From NCBI RefSeq assembly GCF_018408855.1, contig NZ_AP024327.1, positions 434,001 to 498,000 of the forward strand: 64,000 nt of DNA, read 5' to 3'. Below, piece after piece: positions 1 through 8,426 of this stretch. Position 1 is the first letter of the stretch. Every line of letters begins with the position of its first letter. This DNA comes from Caballeronia sp. NK8. Lineage in GTDB: Bacteria > Pseudomonadota > Gammaproteobacteria > Burkholderiales > Burkholderiaceae. A program made the position numbers and the translations under genes. Below the pieces are notes generated by a model, which saw nothing but the letters and a program-made list of their open reading frames with translations, did not search any database and was not told where the DNA came from.

Positions 1-1022
1 AGTTGCTGAAAATACGTCGATACGCCGAGCGCCACGGCGCCGATCAAAAGACCCGCCGCCAGATTCGCGATGTGTCCGCCGCGCCGATCCACACGCCTGG
101 CCCACCAGAGCAGCGCGATGGTGGCGAAGAAATAAGGCACTGCGGACACCCAGCCGGTTTGCGTCACGCTCATGCCGTGCGCCTTGAGCATCTGCGGCAA
201 CCAGATGCCGATACCGTATGAGCCCATCGTGAAGCCGAAGGAGATCATCGCGAGGAGGTACATTCGCACGTCCTTCAACGCGGCGCCGAAGTGCTTTTTC
301 TTCTGGCTCGCCGAGCCTTCGCGGTCGAAGGCACGCTGAAGAGCCTGGCGTTCGGCCGACGAGAGCCACTTCGCATCGGCGGGTTTGTCCGCCAGCATCT
401 TCAACACGAGAAAGCCCAGCAGACACGCGGGCAGGCCTTCGACGATGAACATCCATTTCCAGCCCGCCAGACCGAGCACGCCATCCATCTTGAGAAGCCA
501 GGTGGAAAGCGGACCACCGATGAGCGACGAAAGCGGCGTGGAAACGGTGAACCACGCGAGCACGCGCGTGCGATAGCTCGCCGGAAACCAGATCGCGAGA
601 AAAAAGATCACGCCCGGAAAAAAGCCCGCTTCGCCGATGCCCAGCAGCAGCCGGATCGCATAGAAGCTCGTCGGCCCCACGGCGAGCGCCGTCGCCGCCG
701 CGAAGAAGCCCCACGTGATCATGATGCGGGCCAGCCAGCGTCGCGCGCCGAACCGATACAACGCGAGATTGCTCGGTACCTCGCAGATGCAGTAACCCGC
801 GAACATGATGCCCGCGCCCCAGCCGAACTGCGTCGCTGTCAGGCCGAGATCGCGATTCATCGTCAGCGCGGCAAAGCCCACGCTGGTGCGATCCAGATAG
901 TTGAAGAAATACGCGAGCGCGAGCAGCGGTATGAAGCGCCACGCGGCCTTCCTTACCGCCTGCTGTTCGAGCGTGGCGTCGACGGGACTATCGGCCGTCA
1001 TGTTCGAGGAAATGGATGTCAT
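1..1022 (-). CDS. MFS transporter, anion:cation symporter type (3' end outside window)
   Basis: An inner-membrane major facilitator carrier, cut by the window edge after about 340 residues. The N-terminus shows the hallmark of the anion:cation symporter branch, a first helix with FNYLDRTSVGFAA followed by MNRDLGLTATQFGWGAG, then CEVPSNLALYRFGARRW (the loop 2-3 region) and GIGEAGFFPGVIFFLAIWFP in helix 4. Such carriers usually import organic acids. The start at 1022 has GGAG just upstream; ATG at 1001 is an alternative with no visible ribosome site. It lies 79 bp after the CoA-transferase gene on the same strand, so it is probably the uptake gene of that operon. The substrate cannot be read from the sequence. 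Confidence 0.88.
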   Translation of the reverse strand, partial: MTSISSNMTADSPVDATLEQQAVRKAAWRFIPLLALAYFFNYLDRTSVGFAALTMNRDLGLTATQFGWGAGIMFAGYCICEVPSNLALYRFGARRWLARIMITWGFFAAATALAVGPTSFYAIRLLLGIGEAGFFPGVIFFLAIWFPASYRTRVLAWFTVSTPLSSLIGGPLSTWLLKMDGVLGLAGWKWMFIVEGLPACLLGFLVLKMLADKPADAKWLSSAERQALQRAFDREGSASQKKKHFGAALKDVRMYLLAMISFGFTMGSYGIGIWLPQMLKAHGMSVTQTGWVSAVPYFFATIALLWWARRVDRRGGHIANLAAGLLIGAVALGVSTYFQQ

Positions 1023-1101
1023 GGATGTCTCCGGACGAATCACTGGCCGAGCGAAGCCCTGCCGGTCCGCGCGGCGCAGTGATTCTTTATGTGCGTTGGT
1101 T

Positions 1102-2376
1102 TCAGGCGCTGGCGAGTTCGTTTGCCGACGGATTCGATGCATCGCCCGGCTGACGGTCCCGACATTTCACGACGCCAGCTTCGGTCAGCTGCCTGAGGTC
1201 TTCCGCCGTATATCCGAGTTGCAGCAACAGCGCCTGCGTGTCCTGTCCGAGCGACGGTGGCGCTGCACGCAAGCGCAGGCGCTCGCCATCGAGCGTCAAG
1301 GGCAGCAACGCCGTCTTGGTGGCGACCGGCTGACCGGCGCCGCTCGCGTCGGGCGGCAAGGTCACGTCGGCGAGGCCGCCGGTTGCGAGCAGATGAGGAT
1401 CATCGAAGAGATCCTGAGGCTTCGTGATGGGCGCATACGGCAAGCCGCAGCGTTCGAAGATGGCGCTGATCTCGGCGGCGGTGAACGCCTCCATGTGCCT
1501 GCGAAGCTCGGGCAACAACCACTTGCGGGCCTGCACACGCTGGTTATTGGTCGCGATCCGCTCGTCGGACTTGAGCGCGCTCAGGCCGAATGCATCGCAG
1601 AACAGCGCCCACTGCGTGTCCGATACGACCGCCAGAAAGATCTGCTCGCCGTTCTTCACCGAGAACACGTCGTAGACGGCCCACGCTGAAATGCGGCTCG
1701 GCATCGGCGCTGCGGCGTTGCCGGTCACGGCAAACTGCATCATGTGCTGAGCCACGAGAAAGACGTTGTTTTCGAACAGCGCGCTCTGCACTTCCTGGCC
1801 CCGGCCAGTGCGCTCGCGTTGCGCGAGCGCGGCCATCGCGCCGATCGCGCCGAACATCCCGCCCATGATGTCGTTGACGCTCGTCCCCGCGCGCAGCGGC
1901 CGGCCTTCCGGGCCCGTCATGTACGCGAGACCGCCCATCATCTGCACGACTTCATCGAGCGCCGTGCGGTGATCGTAGGGACCGGGCAGGAAGCCCTTGT
2001 GCGACACATAGATCAGGCGCGGATTGAGCGTCGACAACGCGGCGTAACCGAGGCCGAGCCTGTTCATCGTGCCGCTCTTGAAATTCTCGCTGAAGACATC
2101 GGCGCCCGCGAGCAGCTTATGGACGATCTCGATCCCGCGCGGATCCTTCACGTCCACCGCGATGCTCTTCTTGTTGCGGTTGAACGTGCCGAAGAAGCCC
2201 GCGCCGGACCCTCGCAGCGCGCGCGTGCTGTCGCCGGCGATCGGTTCGATCTTGATCACCTCCGCGCCGAGATCCGCGAGCACCATGCCGCATGTCGGGC
2301 CCATGACCATATGCGTCATCTCGACGACGCGCACGCCGCCGTACGGCAAGGACGAGTTCACTTGTGCTTCGCTCAT
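1102..2376 (-). CDS. CaiB/BaiF (class III) CoA transferase
   Basis: Transfers CoA between acids, 424 residues, the usual length of the family. The N-terminal GVRVVEMTHMVMGPTCGMVLADLGAEVIKIEP stretch is the family's nucleotide-fold signature (here quoted by parts: VVEMTHMVMGP, LADLGAEVIKIEP). Asp169 in VNDIMGG matches the catalytic aspartate of formyl-CoA transferase in place and context. The start ATG at 2376 has GGGAG upstream and overlaps the stop of the lyase gene by ATGA, so the two are translationally coupled. Pairing with an HMG-CoA-lyase-like enzyme suggests activation of a branched dicarboxylic or hydroxy acid (citramalate, itaconate or 3-hydroxy-3-methylglutarate are candidates), which is an inference. 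Confidence 0.9.
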   Translation of the reverse strand: MSEAQVNSSLPYGGVRVVEMTHMVMGPTCGMVLADLGAEVIKIEPIAGDSTRALRGSGAGFFGTFNRNKKSIAVDVKDPRGIEIVHKLLAGADVFSENFKSGTMNRLGLGYAALSTLNPRLIYVSHKGFLPGPYDHRTALDEVVQMMGGLAYMTGPEGRPLRAGTSVNDIMGGMFGAIGAMAALAQRERTGRGQEVQSALFENNVFLVAQHMMQFAVTGNAAAPMPSRISAWAVYDVFSVKNGEQIFLAVVSDTQWALFCDAFGLSALKSDERIATNNQRVQARKWLLPELRRHMEAFTAAEISAIFERCGLPYAPITKPQDLFDDPHLLATGGLADVTLPPDASGAGQPVATKTALLPLTLDGERLRLRAAPPSLGQDTQALLLQLGYTAEDLRQLTEAGVVKCRDRQPGDASNPSANELASA

Positions 2377-3356
2377 TGCGCGGCTCCCAGCAGACATCCT
2401 TCCGGTTGCGGCGCGCTCGGTGCGCGCCCGTCTGCGTAGGCGAATCCCTTGGGCAGTCCCGCGTCCTGCACATGACCATAGAGCGCTTCGCCCGGCAGCG
2501 CTTCGGTGAGAATCGCGCGCGCGGCAATGAGTCTGTCGATGTCCACGCCGGTGTCGTAGCCCATCGCCTCGAGCAGGAAAGCGAGGTCTTCGGTGACGAT
2601 GTTGCCGGTCGCACCCGGCGCATACGGACAGCCGCCGAGACCCGCCTGACTCGAATCGATCGTGGTGACGCCCGCATCGAGCGCCGCGACGACATTCGCC
2701 AGTCCCTGCCCGCGCGTATTGTGAAAGTGCGCCCCACCGGCCTTGCTGCCGACTTCGGCTTGCAGCCGGCGGAACATGCGCCGGACCTGAACGGGATTGG
2801 CGTATCCGCTGGTATCGGAAAGACCGATCTCGTCCACGCCGCACTCGGCCATAGCGAGGCAGATTCGCATCGTCTGGTCGTCGGGCACCGTGCCGGCGAT
2901 CGTGCAGCCGAACGCAACCGACACGCCCGCCTCGATCTGCACGCCGCGAAACTGCTCATCGCGCAGGGCGACGATGTTGCGAACCTCGTCGATCATCTGC
3001 GCGGTCGTCTTGCGGATGTTGGCCATCGAATGTTCATCGGTGACCGAGACGGGCAACGTGATCTTGTGCACGCCTGCTTCGAATGCGCTGCGGGCGCCGC
3101 GCAGATTGGGCGTCAGAACGGCCACATGCAGGCCTGGAATCGAGAGCGCGTGACGCACGACCTCGCGGACGTCCGCCATCTGCGGCAGCAACGCCGGCGG
3201 CACGAACGAGCCCACCTCCACTTCCTTCAGGCCCGCTGCGGCCAGCGCTGAAATCCATCGCAGTTTCGCCGCCGTCGGCATGACGCGCCTGATGCTCTGA
3301 AGACCGTCGCGCGGTCCGACTTCGCTGATCAGGATGGTTCGTTCCGAATGACCCAA
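2373..3356 (-). CDS. HMG-CoA lyase-like enzyme
   Basis: A TIM-barrel acyl-CoA lyase of 327 residues in the HMGL/DRE family. Visible family motifs are SEVGPRDGLQ at the N-terminus (metal and substrate binding), AHFHNTRGQG with the two metal-binding histidines, and GLGGCPYAPGATGN with the flexible-loop catalytic cysteine. Known members split 3-hydroxy-3-methylglutaryl-CoA to acetyl-CoA and acetoacetate, or related citramalyl-type CoA esters. I chose TTG at 3356 as start because GGAGGTGATC, almost the full anti-SD complement, sits directly upstream; an in-frame TTG at 3368 would place the SD inside the gene. First gene of the operon with the CoA transferase and MFS carrier, divergent from an IclR regulator. 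Confidence 0.88.
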   Translation of the reverse strand: MGHSERTILISEVGPRDGLQSIRRVMPTAAKLRWISALAAAGLKEVEVGSFVPPALLPQMADVREVVRHALSIPGLHVAVLTPNLRGARSAFEAGVHKITLPVSVTDEHSMANIRKTTAQMIDEVRNIVALRDEQFRGVQIEAGVSVAFGCTIAGTVPDDQTMRICLAMAECGVDEIGLSDTSGYANPVQVRRMFRRLQAEVGSKAGGAHFHNTRGQGLANVVAALDAGVTTIDSSQAGLGGCPYAPGATGNIVTEDLAFLLEAMGYDTGVDIDRLIAARAILTEALPGEALYGHVQDAGLPKGFAYADGRAPSAPQPEGCLLGAAQ

Positions 3357-3366
3357 GATCACCTCC
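3357..3366 (-). promoter_or_regulatory. Near-perfect Shine-Dalgarno deciding a TTG start
   Basis: The minus strand reads GGAGGTGATC immediately before TTG at 3356, spacing five bases from GGAGG to the start codon. It matches the 16S rRNA 3' end over ten bases, so it supports the TTG at 3356 over upstream in-frame TTG or GTG codons. Confidence 0.7.
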
Positions 3367-3371
3367 AAAGT

Positions 3372-3384
3372 TCTATCTGATAGA
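3372..3384. promoter_or_regulatory. Inverted repeat, candidate regulator site
   Basis: TCTATC-T-GATAGA is a perfect palindrome with one central base, 16 bp upstream of the lyase start. Together with the AGAACT-type repeat at 3464-3477 and loose AGTTCT/AGAACT half-sites at about 3369 and 3402, it lies in the short divergent promoter region between the catabolic operon and the IclR gene, where an IclR protein would be expected to bind. Binding itself is inferred. Confidence 0.4.
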
Positions 3385-3463
3385 CCTGTGTTCTGTTGAA
3401 AAGAACTATAGGCGCGTGACGTGAGGTCGTTAAGACGGGTAAACCCCTGAAATTGTGTTTTTT

Positions 3464-3477
3464 AGAACTTGAGTTCT
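3464..3477. promoter_or_regulatory. AGAACT-TG-AGTTCT palindrome, candidate IclR operator
   Basis: A perfect inverted repeat, 6-bp arms and 2-bp spacer, 52 bp upstream of the iclR-type start codon. The same half-site recurs at about 3369-3374 (AGTTCT) and 3402-3407 (AGAACT) near the divergent operon. Repeated half-sites across a divergent region are typical of an autoregulated local regulator. Confidence 0.45.
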
Positions 3478-3529
3478 GCCTGATGAAACCGTAGAGTGAC
3501 GGCATGTTTCGCTGACAAGGAACGACGCC

Positions 3530-4327
3530 GTGGCTGTACACGCAGATGCGACACCCGAATCCACGACCGACAGTTCGAGCGGCGTTGCCGTCCTCGATCG
3601 AGCGTTCGCCATTCTCAACGCGTTCGGACCGACCGACGACCGCCTGACGCTCACCGAGCTTTCACGGCGGACCGGTCTTTACAAGAGCACGGTCTTGCGC
3701 CTGCTCGGCGCGCTGGAGCATGGCGGATATATACGCAAGCTGAGCGACGGGCAATACGCGATCGGTCACCAGCCATTGCGCCTTGCCACGCTGTATCAGC
3801 GATCCTTCCAGGTCGGCCCTGCGATCGAACCGTTGCTTCAGCAGTTGAGCCGCGATCTCGGCGAAACCGCGTCCTTCTATGTGCGGCAGGGCGATCAGCG
3901 CCTCGTGCTGTATCGCGTCGAACCGTCGCGAAGCGTGCGGGTGTCGATCAGGGTCGGAGAGGAGTTCGCGATCGACAAGGGCGCATCAGGCAAAGTCCTG
4001 CTCGCCTTCACCGAAACGCAGGACCCGCGCTGGGATGAGGTGCGCGAGCAGCTCTGGGCAGTCTCGTACGGTGAGCGCGATCCCGAAACGGCATCGACTT
4101 CGGTGCCCGTCTTCGATTCGACGGGAGCGCTGATGGGTGCGCTGACCTTGTCGGGGCCCAAAGGCCGCTTCGATGCGCCCGCGACCATCAGAGTCGCGTT
4201 GGCCAGTCTGCTCGACAGTGCGAAGCGTGCCACCATCGCACTCGGCGGCAAGGGCGCGCGCTACGACGCGAGCATTGCAAGGCTGGCTCAGGAAGAACCC
4301 GACGGCGCGGACGGCGACGAGCCTTGA
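3530..4327 (+). CDS. IclR-family transcriptional regulator
   Basis: A 265-residue DNA-binding regulator. An N-terminal winged helix (about residues 20-80, with [21 protein letters not shown] as the recognition region, split here as [10 protein letters not shown] and [11 protein letters not shown]) is followed by an IclR effector domain with [24 protein letters not shown], the typical ligand-pocket segment. GTG start at 3530 with AAGGAA upstream. Divergent from the CoA-transferase/lyase operon, which it most likely controls in response to the organic acid or CoA ester. Its last 40 bp overlap the convergent YaiI/YqxD gene. Confidence 0.9.
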   Translation: MAVHADATPESTTDSSSGVAVLDRAFAILNAFGPTDDRLTLTELSRRTGLYKSTVLRLLGALEHGGYIRKLSDGQYAIGHQPLRLATLYQRSFQVGPAIEPLLQQLSRDLGETASFYVRQGDQRLVLYRVEPSRSVRVSIRVGEEFAIDKGASGKVLLAFTETQDPRWDEVREQLWAVSYGERDPETASTSVPVFDSTGALMGALTLSGPKGRFDAPATIRVALASLLDSAKRATIALGGKGARYDASIARLAQEEPDGADGDEP

Positions 4328-4776
4328 GCCGCACGATGTCGCGCGAGAAAGCGGTCCAGTTGTCCGGCGAACGTTTTGCTATCGTTCGCGGAGTAAGGCG
4401 CGGGGCCGCCTGTCTCGACGCCCGAGCCGCGCAGTTGATCCATCACGTCGCGCATCGTGAGACGTTCCTGGATATTCTCGCGATTGAACCAGTTGCCGCG
4501 CGGATCGAGCACATGAGCGCCTTTTTCGAGCGCGGCGGCGGCAAGCGGAATGTCCGCCGTAATCACGAGATCGCCGCTTTCGACCAGTTCGACGATGCGG
4601 TCATCGGCGGCATCGAAGCCCGCTGGCACCTGTAGCGCCTTGATGAAGCGCGAAGGCGGCGTGCGCAGGTATTGATTCGCGACCAGCGTGACGCACACTT
4701 CGACGCGCCGCGCGGCCCGAAAGAGAATCTCCTTGACGGCAAACGGACAGGCGTCCGCATCGACTAGCACTTGCAT
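4288..4776 (-). CDS. YaiI/YqxD family (DUF188) protein
   Basis: A 162-residue cytoplasmic protein of the YaiI/YqxD family, whose biochemical role is not settled; the fold is related to PIN-like nucleases. The family signature VDADACP stands at residues 5-11, followed by [14 protein letters not shown] and [16 protein letters not shown] with conserved aspartate, and [12 protein letters not shown]. Length matches the family. The C-terminal tail is rich in Ser and Ala and overlaps the 3' end of the iclR-type gene convergently. No operon partner. Confidence 0.9.
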   Translation of the reverse strand: MQVLVDADACPFAVKEILFRAARRVEVCVTLVANQYLRTPPSRFIKALQVPAGFDAADDRIVELVESGDLVITADIPLAAAALEKGAHVLDPRGNWFNRENIQERLTMRDVMDQLRGSGVETGGPAPYSANDSKTFAGQLDRFLARHRAAQGSSPSAPSGSS

Positions 4777-4840
4777 CGAAGCATTTCCGAGAAAGAGAGG
4801 GAGCCACGATGTTACTGCTTGTCTGACTCCGGCGCGAACG

Positions 4841-5563
4841 TCATCTCAGCAGCGCGGCCTCGTGCGCCTTTGCCAGATCCGCCATGCTGTCGAAGCGGAA
4901 ATCGATATTCGGCTGCGCACCGGGGTCCATCGTCGCGCCGAAGCCCGGCTGCGAATGACGGCGATAAATCCAGCACGACGCAAGCCCGAATTCATTGGCG
5001 GGCTTGTGATCGTGAAAGAGACTTTCGGCAGTGTGCAGGATCGTCTCCTTGCGGATGCCGCGCTCGCCCAGCTTCTCCAGCATGTATTCGAAATTGCGCG
5101 GCGAGGGCTTGTAGGAACCGATATCTTCCGCCGTGAAGATCGCATCGAATTCCACTTTCAGCTTCGCATTGCTATGCGTGAAGCTCTCGTTGTCGACATT
5201 CGACAGAATCACCAGCTTGTAATGCTGCTTCAGATATCGCAGCGCGTCCGCCGAATCCGCGAACGCAGGCCAGTCGCGAATGGACCGGCCATATGCAAGG
5301 CATTCCTCGTGCGTGTACGACACGCGCCATTCCTCGGCCAGCCGTTTATAGACGATAGCCAGCAACTCCTGATACCTCTTGCCCGGCGTGTATCGCTGTT
5401 GCGACGACTCGTGACGCGCATGCGCCTCCAGCACCTGATCGCGCGTCAACGCAGGTTCGACGCGATCGAGCAGCGCGCGCAGCCCTTCGAAAATACCCGT
5501 TTCCCAATCGATCAGCGTGCCGTAGCAGTCGAAGGTCAGCGTGTTGAAGTCGGTCAGTTTCAC
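4841..5563 (-). CDS. Haloacid dehalogenase type II-like hydrolase
   Basis: HAD-superfamily hydrolase of 240 residues. Motif [12 protein letters not shown] carries the nucleophilic aspartate, with the Y-G-T-L-I-D-W context of L-2-haloacid dehalogenases; motif II is VILSNVDN and motif III is [13 protein letters not shown]. The C-terminal part holds [21 protein letters not shown] at 5563 was chosen because AGGAG lies five bases upstream (ACAGGAGCGAAT-GTG); an in-frame upstream ATG at 5593 has no ribosome site. Dehalogenase activity is plausible but related proteins act on other phosphoesters or haloacids. Divergent from the DyP-encapsulin operon. Confidence 0.87.
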   Translation of the reverse strand: MKLTDFNTLTFDCYGTLIDWETGIFEGLRALLDRVEPALTRDQVLEAHARHESSQQRYTPGKRYQELLAIVYKRLAEEWRVSYTHEECLAYGRSIRDWPAFADSADALRYLKQHYKLVILSNVDNESFTHSNAKLKVEFDAIFTAEDIGSYKPSPRNFEYMLEKLGERGIRKETILHTAESLFHDHKPANEFGLASCWIYRRHSQPGFGATMDPGAQPNIDFRFDSMADLAKAHEAALLR

Positions 5564-5753
5564 ATTCGCTCCTGTCAGTCGATCAGATGCCATGTTACAA
5601 AACCGTGCGTTCCGGATTATTCGTTACATGGAGTTGGTGTATCGTCGGTCCACTGCTTTTGCTTAATGCGCGTGAATGCGCCAGCATATAGTCTTATGAA
5701 TCTTCGCGTTGCCTTGTCGCCTCATCGTGAACTCACGCAATCGAACTCTTCAG

Positions 5754-6797
5754 ATGCCCGATACCCTACCCGAACCACAAGCCGTCTGTAATCCGATTTC
5801 CCGAAGCGCGATCTTTCTCGTCGCCACGGTGTCGCGCGCCGAAGGCAAAGCCGACGTCGTGCGCTCATGGTGCGGCGATATCGCGGCGCTGGTCCGCGCG
5901 GTCGGCACGCGCGCGCCGTCCGCGAACCTGTCCTGCGTATGCGGCTTCGGCGCCGACGCGTGGGACCATCTGTTCGGCGCGCCGCGTCCGGCGTCGCTGC
6001 ATCCGTTTCGCGAATTCGGCTCGGGCGAGCGCCGCGCGATCGCGACACCCGGCGACATCCTCCTGCATATCCGCGCGGATCACATGGATCTGTGCTTCGA
6101 ACTCGCGTCGCAGATACTCGATAAGCTCGGCGATGCCTTCACGGTCGTCGACGAAGTGCATGGCTTTCGCTACTTCGATCTGCGCGACATGGTCGGCTTC
6201 GTCGACGGCACCGAGAATCCGACCGGCAAGAGCATGGCGAAGTACACGCTCATCGAGGATGAAGATCCCGATTTCGCCGGCGGCAGCTATGTGATCGTGC
6301 AGAAGTATCTGCACAACCTCGATGCGTGGAACGGGCTGACCGTCGAGCAGCAGGAATTGATCATCGGACGTGAAAAGCTATCCGATGTGGAACTCGACGA
6401 TTCGATCAAACCTTCGTGCTCGCATAGCTCGCTCACGACGATCGAGGAGAACGGCGAGGAAGTGAAGATCCTGCGGCACAACATGGCCTTCGGCCGTCCG
6501 GGCGCGAAGGAGTTCGGCACGTATTTCATCGGCTATGCGCGCACGCCCCGGCCGATCGAACAGATGCTCGAAAACATGTTCGTCGGGCGGCCGCCGGGCA
6601 ACTACGACCGCCTGCTCGACTATAGCCGCGTGGTGACGGGCGGCCTCTTTTTCGTGCCCTCCGCCGATCTGCTCGACGCGCTGCCCGACCGCAATCCGGA
6701 CGCCGCGCCATCCTCCGCCGGCGAAAGCCAGCAAGAAGATAGCCGCGCGGGAACATTGAACATTGGCTCTCTCAAAGGAACGTCACAAGATGAATAA
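5754..6797 (+). CDS. DyP-type peroxidase with encapsulin-targeting tail
   Basis: Dye-decolourising haem peroxidase of 347 residues, close in motif layout to DypB of Rhodococcus. Visible residues: GFVDGTENP with Asp151, the proximal haem histidine His224 in SCSHSSLT, and ILRHNMAFG with distal Arg241 and Asn243, then GTYFIGYAR. After a low-complexity linker (PSSAGESQQEDS) the C-terminus is TLNIGSLKG, matching the known GSL-type cargo-loading peptide of encapsulins. The start at ATG 5754 has only a weak ribosome site; an in-frame TTG lies at 5709. The stop overlaps the encapsulin start by 8 bp, so cargo and shell are co-translated. Expected role: peroxide-dependent oxidation inside a protein nanocompartment. 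Confidence 0.95.
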   Translation: MPDTLPEPQAVCNPISRSAIFLVATVSRAEGKADVVRSWCGDIAALVRAVGTRAPSANLSCVCGFGADAWDHLFGAPRPASLHPFREFGSGERRAIATPGDILLHIRADHMDLCFELASQILDKLGDAFTVVDEVHGFRYFDLRDMVGFVDGTENPTGKSMAKYTLIEDEDPDFAGGSYVIVQKYLHNLDAWNGLTVEQQELIIGREKLSDVELDDSIKPSCSHSSLTTIEENGEEVKILRHNMAFGRPGAKEFGTYFIGYARTPRPIEQMLENMFVGRPPGNYDRLLDYSRVVTGGLFFVPSADLLDALPDRNPDAAPSSAGESQQEDSRAGTLNIGSLKGTSQDE

Positions 6798-7593
6798 CCT
6801 GCATCGGGAACTCGCGCCGGTTTCGAGCGCGGCATGGTCGCAGATCGAAGCTGAAGTCGCCCGCACGTTCAAGCGCGCGCTCGCGGGCCGTCGCGTCGTC
6901 GACGTGAAGAGTCCAGGCGGCGTGGCGCTGTCGGGCATCGGCACGGGACATCAGACGAACATCGCATCGCCGAACAAAGGCGTCTCGGCGAAGCTGTACG
7001 ACGTGAAGCAGCTCGTTCAACTCACCGTGCCGTTCACGCTGCAGCGCGAAGCCATCGACAGCGTGGAGCGCGGCTCGAACGACGCCGACTGGCAGCCCGC
7101 CAAGACCGCCGCGAACGAACTCGCGCTCGCGGAAGACAGCGCCATCTTCGATGGCTTCGCGGCCGCCGGCATCGTCGGTATTCGCGACGGCAGTTCGAAT
7201 GCGCCGACCTTTCTGCCCGCGGATGTCGCCGATTACCCCACCGCCATCAGCCAGGCGCTCGAAAAGCTGCGTCTTGCCGGCGTCGAAGGTCCCTACTCCG
7301 TGCTGCTCGGCGCGGATGCCTATACCGTGCTCGCCGAAGCGAGCGATCAGGGCTATCCGGTCATCGAGCACATCAAGCGCATCGTGAGCGGCGATCTCGT
7401 ATGGGCGCCCGCGTTGCAAGGCGGCTGCGTGCTGTCCACGCGCGGCGGCGATTACGAGTTGCATATCGGACAGGACGTATCGATCGGCTACACGAGCCAT
7501 ACCGATACGACCGTGCAGCTTTATCTGCGCGAAACGCTTACGTTCCTGATGCTGACGAGCGAAGCGTCCGTTTCCATCGCGGCTGGCGAATAG
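6790..7593 (+). CDS. Encapsulin (family 1 shell protein, HK97 fold)
   Basis: Shell protein of 267 residues, the usual size for family 1 encapsulins. Recognisable parts are the N-terminal helix MNNLHRELAPVSSAAW that binds cargo peptides, FKRALAGRRVVDVKSPGG, the E-loop region with LVQLTVPFTLQREAID, and the late A-domain segments YSVLLGADAYTVL and GYTSHTDTTVQLYLRETLTF. ATG at 6790 has AAGGAA nine bases upstream. It overlaps the DyP gene and is 26 bp ahead of the DksA-like gene. Known family 1 shells of about 24 nm load DyP via a C-terminal GSL tail, exactly the pairing seen here. Confidence 0.96.
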   Translation: MNNLHRELAPVSSAAWSQIEAEVARTFKRALAGRRVVDVKSPGGVALSGIGTGHQTNIASPNKGVSAKLYDVKQLVQLTVPFTLQREAIDSVERGSNDADWQPAKTAANELALAEDSAIFDGFAAAGIVGIRDGSSNAPTFLPADVADYPTAISQALEKLRLAGVEGPYSVLLGADAYTVLAEASDQGYPVIEHIKRIVSGDLVWAPALQGGCVLSTRGGDYELHIGQDVSIGYTSHTDTTVQLYLRETLTFLMLTSEASVSIAAGE

Positions 7594-7619
7594 CCGCATA
7601 AGATTTGCGGAGCATGATC

Positions 7620-8000
7620 ATGTCGAATCAACAAAGCGGCCTGAGCGACGAATTCATCGAGCAGCAGCAGAAGCGTCTTCTTGCGATGAAGCGCGAACTG
7701 CTCGGTACGGAGGAAAGCACCATCGCGGGCGAACGTCGTCTTCAGGAAGAACGCGGTTCCGAAGCCGAAGAGTATGAGGACGATGCGCAACGCATGGAAC
7801 AGGACATCACGAATCAGGCATTGCGCAACGTGAACGATCAGCGCATCGGCGACATCGAGCGTGCGTTGCAAAAGATCGCGGAAGGCACCTACGGGTTATC
7901 CGACGAAAGCGGCGTGCCCATTCCGAAAGCGCGCCTCGAAGCGATGCCGGAAGCTCTCTTTACGGTCGAAGAACAAGGCCGGCGCGAAGCGGGCCACTGA
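7620..8000 (+). CDS. DksA/TraR-family protein lacking all zinc cysteines
   Basis: A 126-residue protein with the DksA layout: N-terminal coiled-coil hairpin (residues about 10-85, with the acidic tip EYEDDAQ near 51-57) and a C-terminal globule reading GTYGLSDESGVPIPKARLEAMP. In zinc-type DksA/TraR the pattern is C-x2-C...C-x2-C; here the four positions are Ser94, Ser97, Thr115 and Glu118, so no zinc site remains. ATG at 7620 is chosen because GGAG lies seven bases upstream; ATG at 7614 would be too close. It follows the encapsulin gene by 26 bp and is probably in the same transcript. DksA-like RNA-polymerase binding is inferred from the fold. Confidence 0.85.
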   Translation: MSNQQSGLSDEFIEQQQKRLLAMKRELLGTEESTIAGERRLQEERGSEAEEYEDDAQRMEQDITNQALRNVNDQRIGDIERALQKIAEGTYGLSDESGVPIPKARLEAMPEALFTVEEQGRREAGH

Positions 8001-8018
8001 CGTTGCGCATCGCGCGCA

Positions 8019-8426
8019 TCAATCGTCGAAGGTGCCCTGATATTCGGGCGCCGCGTCGGATCGCGTGTTCATTTCGAACATCACGCCGCCCGGCGCGCGG
8101 CAGAAGAAGCGTGAGCCGCGCCCGTTGTTGAAGATGCCCGTCTCCATCTCCACACCTTCCGATTTGAAACGCTCATAGAGGTCGCGCACGTCATCGAGGC
8201 TCGGCAATTCGAAGCCGACGTGAAACGCGCGCGGCCAGTCGGGTATATCGTCGCGAGCGTGATCGATGACCACATCAAAGCCCGGACGCTTCAGGATGTA
8301 CGACCGCTCCCATGTTCCCGATATCGTGAAGCCCAGATAGCGCTCGAAGAAGCGCGCTGTCGCGGGTGTATCGGCGGAAGGAAAGCTGAGGTGATTGAGC
8401 TTCATGCTCTGAGTCGAAAGTGTCAT
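8019..8426 (-). CDS. VOC (glyoxalase/bleomycin-resistance) family protein
   Basis: Vicinal-oxygen-chelate fold protein of 135 residues. The start LNHLSFPSADTPATARFFERYLGF is the standard first beta-alpha unit (LNHLSF with the metal-ligand histidine, RFFERYLGF). The second half contains WPRAFHVGFELPS with another ligand histidine and PGGVMFEMNTR with the C-terminal glutamate. Members include lyases, dioxygenases and resistance proteins, and the sequence does not decide. ATG 8426 has GAGAG upstream. It converges with the encapsulin operon, 18 bp apart. Confidence 0.85.
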   Translation of the reverse strand: MTLSTQSMKLNHLSFPSADTPATARFFERYLGFTISGTWERSYILKRPGFDVVIDHARDDIPDWPRAFHVGFELPSLDDVRDLYERFKSEGVEMETGIFNNGRGSRFFCRAPGGVMFEMNTRSDAAPEYQGTFDD

